Source of the DNA: Ophiura sarsii
Lineage: Eukaryota; Echinodermata; Ophiuroidea; Amphilepidida; Ophiuridae
Assembly: GCA_035610835.1 (NCBI GenBank)
Contig: CM069457.1
Location: forward strand, 19,400,658-19,464,657
Reading direction: 5' to 3'
DNA length: 64,000 bases
This document shows, piece after piece, positions 12,209 through 23,800 of the stretch. Numbering within the stretch: position 1 is the stretch's first letter; the number at the start of each line of letters is the position of its first letter. A program made the position numbers and the translations under genes. The notes beneath the pieces are model-generated. The model was not told where the DNA came from. It was given only the letters and a program-made list of their open reading frames with translations, and did no database searches.

Positions 12209-12210
12209 TA
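12209..12210. other. TA target site duplication, left of the MITE
   Basis: The TA before CACTG matches the TA at 12673-12674 after CAGTG. Empty monomers have a single TA in ctatctacctt at this point, which fixes the insertion site. Confidence 0.9.
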
Positions 12211-12335
12211 CACTGTAAAAATGGTGTCTTACAGAACCATGTAAGACACGTCTTGGCAATAGACATGTCTTCAACAATAGATAACAAAGAAAACAAAAAC
12301 AAGTGTCTTGCCTGAAGACACTTTGTAAGACATGA
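12211..12335 (+). repeat. Left terminal inverted repeat of the MITE (125 bp)
   Basis: This segment is the reverse complement of 12548-12672 except for two positions, near 12272 (C against T) and near 12322 (T against A). It starts CACTGTAAAAATGGTGTC and ends GTAAGACATGA. Such long arms could pair into a hairpin in single-stranded DNA or in RNA. Confidence 0.93.
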
Positions 12336-12444
12336 CTCAATTAAGTCGGTTGTAAGACGTCTTCAATTAGACACAAGTCATGTATCTATACAAGACATCT
12401 CGCAAGAAGACATGTCTGCTGGTTAGACACATGTCTCTAAACTT

Positions 12445-12476
12445 ACGCGTCTCCCTACCTGCTACATGAGACGCGT
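12445..12476. repeat. Central stem-loop within the MITE
   Basis: ACGCGTCTC at 12445-12453 is the exact reverse complement of GAGACGCGT at 12468-12476, with a 14-base loop. It lies close to the middle of the element, which is centred near 12,441. The same structure is present in the truncated copy, at about 5389-5420. Confidence 0.75.
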
Positions 12477-12547
12477 CTTACAAATGTGTCTTCTGTCGAG
12501 ACATGACTTGCATGGAGACATGAGTTGTGTCTTCATGTCTTATGTCT

Positions 12548-12672
12548 TCATGTCTTACAATGTGTCTTCAGGCAAGACACTTGTTTTTGTTTTCTTTGTT
12601 ATCTATTGTTAAAGACATGTCTATTGCCAAGACGTGTCTTACATGGTTCTGTAAGACACCATTTTTACAGTG
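12548..12672 (-). repeat. Right terminal inverted repeat of the MITE (125 bp)
   Basis: Partner of 12211-12335, reading inward from CACTGTAAAAATGGTGTC on the minus strand. An equivalent copy survives in the truncated element, at 5492-5616. Confidence 0.93.
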
Positions 12673-12674
12673 TA
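12673..12674. other. TA target site duplication, right of the MITE
   Basis: Second TA of the pair, followed by ccttaagaaataagtcag of the interrupted A head. Confidence 0.9.
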
Positions 12675-15245
12675 CCTTAAGAAATAAGTCAGTTAGCCCC
12701 ACGCTTTAGAGTTCTCATTAGTGCCAACTCATGCGTAACTGTACTTAAGTTCAAGCAAAATTCACCAAGGAGTTTTTTGTCAATCAATCTGATACAAAAA
12801 AAGATCCATAACGTTGAGGCACGGTACTAGATAAATAGTCATGATATAGTAGTAAAAAATGCCTAAATATACATGTTTTAAATGGCTATCTACCTCAAAA
12901 AAATAAAGTCGGTTAGCACCACATTTTTTCAGATTTCTCATATGTGCCTATTCATGCGTAGCTGTACTTAAATTTAAGGCAAAACTCACCAAGGAGTTTT
13001 TTATCAATCAATCTGATACAGAAAATAGGTCCATAACGTTATGGCCTAATGTGGAGGAAATAACCTACAAATGCCAAATTATGAAACATTTTGGTACATT
13101 TACAGCCCTTTTTACCTTTCTAGGATGTTAAATTGAGACTTATGATGGGGTCAATCTTAATTTCAAACACTGCCTTGTATGGCCAAAATACAAAATATTA
13201 TTTGGTGGTGTGTACTCATATACATGTTTTAAAAGGCTATCTACCTTAAGAAATAAGTCAGTTAGCCCCACGTTTTAGAGTTCTCATTAGTGCCAACTCA
13301 TGCGTAACTGTACTTAAGTTCAAGCAAAATTCACCAAGGAGTTTTTTGTCAATCAATCTGATACAAAAAAGATCCATAACGTTGAGGCACGGTACTAGAT
13401 AAATAGTCATGATATAGTAGTAAAAAATGCCTAAATATACATGTTTTAAATGGCTATCTACCTCAAAAAAATAAAGTCGGTTAGCACCACATTTTTTCAG
13501 ATTTCTCATATGTGCCTATTCATGCGTAGCTGTACTTAAATTTAAAGCAAAACTCACTAAGGAGTTTTTTATCAATCAATCTGATACAGAAAATAGGTCC
13601 ATAACGTTATGGCCTAATGTGGAGGAAATAACCTACAAATGCCAAAATATGAAACATTTTGGTACATTTACAGCCCTTTTTACCTTTCTAGGATGTTAAA
13701 TTGAGACTTATGATGGGGTCAATCTTAATTTCAAACACTGCCTTGTATGGCCAAAATACAAAATATTATTTGGTGGTGTGTACTCATATACATGTTTTAA
13801 AAGGCTATCTACCTTAAGAAATAAGTCAGTTAGCCCCACGTTTTTAGAGTTCTCATTAGTGCCAACTCATGCGTAACTGTACTTAAGTTCAAGCAAAATT
13901 CACCAAGGAGTTTTTTGTCAATCAATCTGATACAAAAAAGGTCCATAACGTTGAGGCACGGTACTAGATAAATAGTCATGATATAGTAGTAAAAAATGCC
14001 TAAATATACATGTTTTAAATGGCTATCTACCTCAAAAAAATAAAGTCGGTTAGCACCACATTTTTTCAGATTTTTCATAAGTGCCTATTCATGCGTAGCT
14101 GTACTTAAATTTAAAGCAAAACTCACCAAGGAGTTTTTTATCAATCAATCTGATACAGAAAATAGGTCCATAACGTTATGGCCTAATGTGGAGGAAATAA
14201 CCTACAAATGCCAAAATATGAAACATTTTGGTACATTTACAGCCCTTTTTACCTTTCTAGGATGTTAAATTGAGACTTATGATGGGGTCAATCTTAATTT
14301 CAAACACTGCCTTGTATGGCCAAAATACAAAATATTATTTGGTGGTGTGTACTCATATACATGTTTTAAAAGGCTATCTACCTTAAGAAATAAGTCAGTT
14401 AGCCCCACGTTTTAGAGTTCTCATTAGTGCCAACTCATGCGTAACTGTACTTAAGTTCAAGCAAAATTCACCAAGGAGTTTTTTGTCAATCAATCTGATA
14501 CAAAAAAGGTCCATAACGTTGAGGCACGGTACTAGATAAATAGTCATGATATAGTAGTAAAAAATGCCTAAATATACATGTTTTAAATGGCTATCTACCT
14601 CAAAAAAATAAAGTCGGTTAGCACCACATTTTTTCAGATTTTTCATAAGTGCCTATTCATGCGTAGCTGTACTTAAATTTAAAGCAAAACTCACCAAGGA
14701 GTTTTTTATCAATCAATCTGATACAGAAAATAGGTCCATAACGTTATGGCCTAATGTGGAGGAAATAACCTACAAATGCCAAATTATGAAACATTTTGGT
14801 ACATTTACAGCCCTTTTTACCTTTCTAGGATGTTAAATTGAGACTTATGATGGGGTCAATCTTAATTTCAAACACTTCCTTGTATGGCCAAAATACAAAA
14901 TATTATTTGGTGGTGTGTACTCATATACATGTTTTAAAAGGCTATCTACCTTAAGAAATAAGTCAGTTAGCCCCACGTTTTAGAGTTCTCATTAGTGCCA
15001 ACTCATGCGTAACTGTACTTAAGTTCAAGCAAAATTCACCAAGGAGTTTTTTGTCAATCAATCTGATACAAAAAAGGTCCATAACGTTGAGGCACGGTAC
15101 TAGATAAATAGTCATGATATAGTAGTAAAAAATGCCTAAATATACATGTTTTAAATGGCTATCTACCTCAAAAAAATAAAGTCGGTTAGCACCACATTTT
15201 TTCAGATTTCTCATAAGTGCCTATTCATGCGTAGCTGTACTTAAA

Positions 15246-17289
15246 TTTAAAGCAAAACTCACCAAGGAGTTTTTTATCAATCAATCTGATACAGAAAATA
15301 GGTCCATAACGTTATGGCCTAATGTGGAGGAAATAACCTACAAATGCCAAATTATGAAACATTTTGGTACATTTACAGCCCTTTTTACCTTTCTAGGATG
15401 TTAAATTGAGACTTATGATGGGGTCAATCTTAATTTCAAACACTGCCTTGTATGGCCAAAATACAAAATATTATTTGGTGGTGTGTACTCATATACATGT
15501 TTTAAAAGGCTATCTACCTTAAGAAATAAGTCAGTTAGCCCCACGTTTTAGAGTTCTCACGTTTTAGAGTTCTCATTAGTGCCAACTCATGCGTAACTGT
15601 ACTTAAGTTCAAGCAAAATTCACCAAGGAGTTTTTTGTCAATCAATCTGATACAAAAAAGATCCATAACGTTGAGGCACGGTACTAGATAAATAGTCATG
15701 ATATAGTAGTAAAAAATGCCTAAATATACATGTTTTAAATGGCTATCTACCTCAAAAAAATAAAGTCGGTTAGCACCACATTTCTTCAGATTTCTCATAT
15801 GTGCCTATTCACGCGTAGCTGTACTTAAATTTAAGGCAAAACTCACCAAGGAGTTTTTTATCAATCAATCTGATACAGAAAATAGGTCCATAACGTTATG
15901 GCCTAATGTGGAGGAAATAACCTACAAATGCCAAAATATGAAACATTTTGGTACATTTACAGCCCTTTTTACCTTTCTAGGATGTTAAATTGAGACTTAT
16001 GATGGGGTCAATCTTAATTTCAAACACTTCCTTGTATGGCCAAAATACAAAATATTATTTGGTGGTGTGTACTCATATACATGTTTTAAAAGGCTATCTA
16101 CCTTAAGAAATAAGTCAGTTAGCCCCACGTTTTAGAGTTCTCATTAGTGCCAACTCATGCGTAACTGTACTTAAGTTCAAGCAAAATTCACCAAAGAGTT
16201 TTTTGTCAATCAATCTGATACAAAAAAGGTCCATAACGTTGAGGCACGGTACTAGATAAATAGTCATGATATAGTAGTAAAAAATGCCTAAATATACATG
16301 TTTTAAATGGCTATCTACCTCAAAAAAATAAAGTCGGTTAGCACCACATTTTTTCAGATTTCTCATAAGTGCCTATTCATGCGTAGCTGTACTTAAATTT
16401 AAAGCAAAACTCACCAAGGAGTTTTTTATCAATCAATCTGATACAGAAAATAGGTCCATAACGTTATGGCCTAATGTGGAGGAAATAACCTACAAATGCC
16501 AAAATATGAAACATTTTGGTACATTTACAGCCCTTTTTACCTTTCTAGGATGTTAAATTGAGACTTATGATGGGGTCAATCTTAATTTCAAACACTGCCT
16601 TGTATGGCCAAAATACAAAATATTATTTGGTGGTGTGTACCCATATACATGTTTTAAAAGGCTATCTACCTTAAGAAATAAGTCAGTTAGCCCCACGTTT
16701 TTAGAGTTCTCATTAGTGCCAACTCATGCGTAACTGTACTTAAGTTCAAGCAAAATTCACCAAGGAGTTTTTTGTCAATCAATCTGATACAAAAAAGATC
16801 CATAACGTTGAGGCACGGTACTAGATAAATAGTCATGATATAGTAGTAAAAAATGCCTAAATATACATGTTTTAAATGGCTATCTACCTCAAAAAAATAA
16901 AGTCGGTTAGCACCACATTTTTTCAGATTTCTCATAATATGTGCCTATTCATGCGTAGCTGTACTTAAATTTAAAGCAAAACTCACCAAGGAGTTTTTTA
17001 TCAATCAATCTGATACAGAAAATAGGTCCATAACGTTATGGCCTAATGTGGAGGAAATAACCTACAAATGCGAAAATATAAAACAAGGAGTTTTTTGTCA
17101 ATCAATCTGATACAAAAAAGATCCATAACGTTGAGGCACGGTACTAGATAAATAGTCATGATATAGTAGTAAAAAATGCCTAAATATACATGTTTTAAAT
17201 GGCTATCTACCTCAAAAAAATAAAGTCGGTTAGCACCACATTTCTTCAGATTTCTCATATGTGCCTATTCACGCGTAACTGTACTTAAG
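15246..17289. repeat. Nested 2044-bp tandem duplication, first unit
   Basis: The unit contains, in order, a monomer with the 16-bp local duplication (15543-15574), one with caccaaagag, one with gtacccatat, and a shortened monomer with aaatgcgaaaatataaaac. The same order appears 2044 bp further on, at 17587, 18236, 18682 and 19111. The order occurs once in copy 1 (8.2-10.2 kb). The boundary lies within 17,265-17,290. Confidence 0.82.
16865..17187. repeat. Shortened monomer, copy 2
   Basis: Same deletion joint as at 10,026, carried here by the 7056-bp duplication (joint near 17,082). Confidence 0.88.
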
Positions 17290-19333
17290 TTTAAAGCAAA
17301 ACTCACCAAGGAGTTTTTTATCAATCAATCTGATACAGAAAATAGGTCCATAACGTTATGGCCTAATGTGGAGGAAATAACCTACAAATGCCAAATTATG
17401 AAACATTTTGGTACATTTACAGCCCTTTTTACCTTTCTAGGATGTTAAATTGAGACTTATGATGGGGTCAATCTTAATTTCAAACACTGCCTTGTATGGC
17501 CAAAATACAAAATATTATTTGGTGGTGTGTACTCATATACATGTTTTAAAAGGCTATCTACCTTAAGAAATAAGTCAGTTAGCCCCACGTTTTAGAGTTC
17601 TCACGTTTTAGAGTTCTCATTAGTGCCAACTCATGCGTAACTGTACTTAAGTTCAAGCAAAATTCACCAAGGAGTTTTTTGTCAATCAATCTGATACAAA
17701 AAAGATCCATAACGTTGAGGCACGGTACTAGATAAATAGTCATGATATAGTAGTAAAAAATGCCTAAATATACATGTTTTAAATGGCTATCTACCTCAAA
17801 AAAATAAAGTCGGTTAGCACCACATTTCTTCAGATTTCTCATATGTGCCTATTCACGCGTAGCTGTACTTAAATTTAAGGCAAAACTCACCAAGGAGTTT
17901 TTTATCAATCAATCTGATACAGAAAATAGGTCCATAACGTTATGGCCTAATGTGGAGGAAATAACCTACAAATGCCAAAATATGAAACATTTTGGTACAT
18001 TTACAGCCCTTTTTACCTTTCTAGGATGTTAAATTGAGACTTATGATGGGGTCAATCTTAATTTCAAACACTTCCTTGTATGGCCAAAATACAAAATATT
18101 ATTTGGTGGTGTGTACTCATATACATGTTTTAAAAGGCTATCTACCTTAAGAAATAAGTCAGTTAGCCCCACGTTTTAGAGTTCTCATTAGTGCCAACTC
18201 ATGCGTAACTGTACTTAAGTTCAAGCAAAATTCACCAAAGAGTTTTTTGTCAATCAATCTGATACAAAAAAGGTCCATAACGTTGAGGCACGGTACTAGA
18301 TAAATAGTCATGATATAGTAGTAAAAAATGCCTAAATATACATGTTTTAAATGGCTATCTACCTCAAAAAAATAAAGTCGGTTAGCACCACATTTTTTCA
18401 GATTTCTCATAAGTGCCTATTCATGCGTAGCTGTACTTAAATTTAAAGCAAAACTCACCAAGGAGTTTTTTATCAATCAATCTGATACAGAAAATAGGTC
18501 CATAACGTTATGGCCTAATGTGGAGGAAATAACCTACAAATGCCAAAATATGAAACATTTTGGTACATTTACAGCCCTTTTTACCTTTCTAGGATGTTAA
18601 ATTGAGACTTATGATGGGGTCAATCTTAATTTCAAACACTGCCTTGTATGGCCAAAATACAAAATATTATTTGGTGGTGTGTACCCATATACATGTTTTA
18701 AAAGGCTATCTACCTTAAGAAATAAGTCAGTTAGCCCCACGTTTTTAGAGTTCTCATTAGTGCCAACTCATGCGTAACTGTACTTAAGTTCAAGCAAAAT
18801 TCACCAAGGAGTTTTTTGTCAATCAATCTGATACAAAAAAGATCCATAACGTTGAGGCACGGTACTAGATAAATAGTCATGATATAGTAGTAAAAAATGC
18901 CTAAATATACATGTTTTAAATGGCTATCTACCTCAAAAAAATAAAGTCGGTTAGCACCACATTTTTTCAGATTTCTCATAATATGTGCCTATTCATGCGT
19001 AGCTGTACTTAAATTTAAAGCAAAACTCACCAAGGAGTTTTTTATCAATCAATCTGATACAGAAAATAGGTCCATAACGTTATGGCCTAATGTGGAGGAA
19101 ATAACCTACAAATGCGAAAATATAAAACAAGGAGTTTTTTGTCAATCAATCTGATACAAAAAAGATCCATAACGTTGAGGCACGGTACTAGATAAATAGT
19201 CATGATATAGTAGTAAAAAATGCCTAAATATACATGTTTTAAATGGCTATCTACCTCAAAAAAATAAAGTCGGTTAGCACCACATTTCTTCAGATTTCTC
19301 ATATGTGCCTATTCACGCGTAGCTGTACTTAAA
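17290..19333. repeat. Nested 2044-bp tandem duplication, second unit
   Basis: Second unit of the pair. Its left border is marked by an odd B head reading gcgtaactgtacttaagttt (from about 17,272). This combines A-type bases with a return to B-type taaagc; normal B heads read gcgtagctgtacttaaattt. Confidence 0.8.
18909..19231. repeat. Shortened monomer, copy 3
   Basis: Same deletion joint, carried by the nested 2044-bp duplication (joint near 19,126). Confidence 0.88.
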
Positions 19334-20829
19334 TTTAAAGCAAAACTCACCAAGGAGTTTTTTATCAATCAATCTGATACAGAAAATAGGTCCATAACGT
19401 TATGGCCTAATGTGGAGGAAATAACCTACAAATGCCAAAATATGAAACATTTTGGTACATTTACAGCCCTTTTTACCTTTCTAGGATGTTAAATTGAGAC
19501 TTATGATGGGGTCAATCTTAATTTCAAACACTTCCTTGTATGGCCAAAATACAAAATATTATTTGGTGGTGTGTACTCATATACATGTTTTAAAAGGCTA
19601 TCTACCTTAAGAAATAAGTCAGTTAGCCCCACGTTTTAGAGTTCTCATTAGTGCCAACTCATGCGTAACTGTACTTAAGTTCAAGCAAAATTCACCAAGG
19701 AGTTTTTTGTCAATCAATCTGATACAAAAAAGGTCCATAACGTTGAGGCACGGTACTAGATAAATAGTCATGATATAGTAGTAAAAAATGCCTAAATATA
19801 CATGTTTTAAATGGCTATCTACCTCAAAAAAATAAAGTAGGTTAGCACCACATTTTTTCAGATTTCTCATATGTGCCTATTCATGCGTAGCTGTACTTAA
19901 ATTTAAGGCAAAACTCACCAAGGAGTTTTTTATCAATCAATCTGATACAGAAAATAGGTCCATAACGTTATGGCCTAATGTGGAGGAAATAACCTACAAA
20001 TGCCAAATTATGAAACATTTTGGTACATTTACAGCCCTTTTTACCTTTCTAGGATGTTAAATTGAGACTTATGATGGGGTCAATCTTAATTTCAAACACT
20101 GCCTTGTATGGCCAAAATACAAAATATTATTTGGTGGTGTGTACTCATATACATGTTTTAAAAGGCTATCTACCTTAAGAAATAAGTCAGTTAGCCCCAC
20201 GTTTTAGAGTTCTCATTAGTGCCAACTCATGCGTAACTGTACTTAAGTTCAAGCAAAATTCACCAAGGAGTTTTTTGTCAATCAATCTGATACAAAAAAA
20301 GATCCATAACGTTGAGGCACGGTACTAGATAAATAGTCATGATATAGTAGTAAAAAATGCCTAAATATACATGTTTTAAATGGCTATCTACCTCAAAAAA
20401 ATAAAGTCGGTTAGCACCACATTTTTTCAGATTTCTCATATGTGCCTATTCATGCGTAGCTGTACTTAAATTTAAGGCAAAACTCACCAAGGAGTTTTTT
20501 ATCAATCAATCTGATACAGAAAATAGGTCCATAACGTTATGGCCTAATGTGGAGGAAATAACCTACAAATGCCAAAATATGAAACATTTTGGTACATTTA
20601 CAGCCCTTTTTACCTTTCTAGGATGTTAAATTGAGACTTATGATGGGGTCAATCTTAATTTCAAACACTTCCTTGTATGGCCAAAATACAAAATATTATT
20701 TGGTGGTGTGTACTCATATACATGTTTTAAAAGGCCATCTACCTTAAGAAATAAGTCAGTTAGCCCCACGTTTTTAGAGTTCTCATTAGTGCCAACTCAT
20801 GCGTAACTGTACTTAAGTTCAAGCAAAAT

Positions 20830-23800
20830 TCACCAAAGAGTTTTTTGTCAATCAATCTAATACAAAAAAGGTCCATAACGTTGAGGCACGGTACTAGATA
20901 AATAGTCATGATATAGTAGTAAAAAATGCCTAAATATACATGTTTTAAATGGCTATCTACCTCAAAAAAATAAAGTCGGTTAGCACCACATTTTTTCAGA
21001 TTTCTCATAAGTGCCTATTCATGCGTAGCTGTACTTAAATTTAAAGCAAAACTCACCAAAGAGTTTTTTTATCAATCAATCTGATACAGAAAATAGGTCC
21101 ATAACGTTATGGCCTAATGTGGAGGAAATAACCTACAAATGCCAAATTATGAAACATTTTGGTACATTTACAGCCCTTTTTACCTTTCTAGGATGTTAAA
21201 TTGAGACTTATGATGGGGTCAATCTTAATTTCAAACACTTCCTTGTATGGCCAAAATACAAAATATTATTTGGTGGTGTGTACTCATATACATGTTTTAA
21301 AAGGCTATCTACCTTAAGAAATAAGTCAGTTAGCCCCACGTTTTAGAGTTCTCATTAGTGCCAACTCATGCGTAACTGTACTTAAGTTCAAGCAAAATTC
21401 ACCAAGGAGTTTTTTGTCAATCAATCTGATACAAAAAAGGTCCATAACGTTGAGGCACGGTACTAGATAAATAGTCATGATATAGTAGTAAAAAATGCCT
21501 AAATATACATGTTTTAAATGGCTATCTACCTCAAAAAATAAAGTCGGTTAGCACCACATTTTTTCAGATTTTTCATAAGTGCCTATTCATGCGTAGCTGT
21601 ACTTAAATTTAAAGCAAAACTCACCAACGAGTTTTTTATCAATCAATCTGATACAGAAAATAGGTCCATAACGTTATGGCCTAATGTGGAGGAAATAACC
21701 TACAAATGCCAAATTATGAAACATTTTGGTACATTTACAGCCCTTTTTACCTTTCTAGGATGTTAAATTGAGACTGATGATGGGGTCAATCTTAATTTCA
21801 AACACTGCCTTGTATGGCCAAAATACAAAATATTATTTGGTGGTGTGTACTCATATACATGTTTTAAAAGGCTATCTACCTTAAGAAATAAGTCAGTTAG
21901 CCCCACGTTTTTAGAGTTCTCATTAGTGCCAACTCATGCGTAACTGTACTTAAGTTCAAGCAAAATTCACCAAGGAGTTTTTTGTCAATCAATCTGATAC
22001 AAAAAAGATCCATAACGTTGAGGCACGGTACTAGATAAATAGTCATGATATAGTAGTAAAAAATGCCTAAATATACTTGTTTTAAATGGCTATCTACCTC
22101 AAAAAAATAAAGTCGGTTAGCACCACATTTTTTCAGATTTCTCATATGTGCCTATTCATGCGTAGCTGTACTTAAATTTAAAGCAAAACTCACCAAGGAG
22201 TTTTTTATCAATCAATCTGATACAGAAAATAGGTCCATAACGTTATGGCCTAATGTGGAGGAAATAACCTACAAATGCCAAAATATGAAACATGTTGGTA
22301 CATTTACAGCCCTTTTTACCTTTCTAGGATGTTAAATTGAGACTTATGATGGGGTCAATCTTAATTTCAAACACTGCCTTGTATGGCCAAAATACAAAAT
22401 ATTATTTGGTGGTGTGTACTCATATACATGTTTTAAAAGGCTATCTACCTTAAGAAATAAGTCAGTTAGCCCCACGTTTTTAGAGTTCTCATTAGTGCCA
22501 ACTCATGCGTAACTGTACTTAAGTTCAAGCAAAATTCACCAAGGAGTTTTTTGTCAATCAATCTGATACAAAAAAGATCCATAACGTTGAGGCACGGTAC
22601 TAGATAAATAGTCATGATATAGTAGTAAAAAATGCCTAAATATACATGTTTTAAATGGCTATCTACCTCAAAAAAATAAAGTCGGTTAGCACCACATTTT
22701 TTCAGATTTCTCATATGTGCCTATTCATGCGTAGCTGTACTTAAATTTAAAGCAAAACTCACCAAGGAGTTTTTTATCAATCAATCTGATACAGAAAATA
22801 GGTCCATAACGTTATGGCCTAATGTGGAGGAAATAACCTACAAATGCGAAAATATAAAACAAGGAGTTTTTTGTCAATCAATCTGATAAAAAAAAAGATC
22901 CATAACGTTGAGGCACGGTACTAGATAAATAGTCATGATATAGTAGTAAAAAATGCCTAAATATACATGTTTTAAATGGCTATCTACCTCAAAAAAATAA
23001 AGTCGGTTAGCACCACATTTTTTCAGATTTCTCATATGTGCCTATTCATGCGTAGCTGTACTTAAATTTAAAGCAAAACTCACCAAGGAGTTTTTTATCA
23101 ATCAATCTGATACAGAAAATAGGTCCATAACGTTATGGCCTAATGTGGAGGAAATAACCTACAAATGCCAAATTATGAAACATTTTGGTACATTTACAGC
23201 CCTTTTTACCTTTCTAGGATGTTAAATTGAGACTTATGATGGGGTCAATCTTAATTTCAAACACTGCCTTGTATGGCCAAAATACAAAATATTATTTGGT
23301 GGTGTGTACTCATATACATGTTTTAAAAGGCTATCTACCTTAAGAAATAAGTCAGTTAGCCCCACGTTTTAGAGTTCTCATTAGTGCCAACTCATGCGTA
23401 ACTGTACTTAAGTTCAAGCAAAATTCACCAAGGAGTTTTTTGTCAATCAATCTGATACAAAAAAGATCCATAACGTTGAGGCACGGTACTAGATAAATAG
23501 TCATGATATAGTAGTAAAAAATGCCTAAATATACATGTTTTAAATGGCTATCTACCTCAAAAAAATAAAGTCGGTTAGCACCACATTTCTTCAGATTTCT
23601 CATATGTGCCTATTCATGCGTAGCTGTACTTAAATTTAAGGCAAAACTCACCAAAGAGTTTTTTATCAATCAATCTGATACAGAAAATAGGTCCATAACG
23701 TTATGGCCTAATGTGGAGGAAATAACCTACAAATGCCAAAATATGAAACATTTTGGTACATTTACAGCCCTTTTTACCTTTCTAGGATGTTAAATTGAGA

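Larger units (their letters stand above)
12211..12672. mobile_element. Full-length MITE, 462 bp, Tc1/mariner-like by TIR and TA duplication
   Basis: The element interrupts an A head between ggctatc and ccttaag. The uninterrupted monomer reads ggctatctaccttaag, so the TA at 12209-12210 and the TA at 12673-12674 are a 2-bp target site duplication. It begins CACTGTAAAAATGG and ends CCATTTTTACAGTG. The terminal inverted repeats are 125 bp with two mismatches by eye. There is no transposase frame, so it would have depended on an enzyme encoded elsewhere. TA duplications are typical of the Tc1/mariner superfamily; assignment to a family needs a library search. Other superfamilies with TA targets cannot be excluded. 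The interior is rich in AGACATGTCT-like palindromes. Confidence 0.92.
12391..20460. repeat. Higher-order duplication block, copy 2, expanded by a nested tandem duplication
   Basis: Partner of 5335-11360. The MITE is full-length on this side, so this copy keeps the ancestral left border. Relative to copy 1 it holds an extra 2044 bp (see the two entries below), so the match runs at offset 7056 and then 9100. Similarity by eye is very high, and I found few private differences. Confidence 0.85.

Noticed and set aside
12100..12340. Open frames of 71 and 77 codons on both strands across the satellite/MITE joint
   Set aside because: They overlap each other, run from satellite into the MITE arm and have no recognisable protein features, so they are chance frames.
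5335..12390. Rolling-circle reinsertion of a 7056-bp circle opened inside the MITE
   Set aside because: The layout (MITE right part at the block start, left part at its end) would fit. But a plain duplication followed by a 244-bp deletion, or a breakpoint in the MITE, explains it with fewer steps. The sequence cannot separate these.
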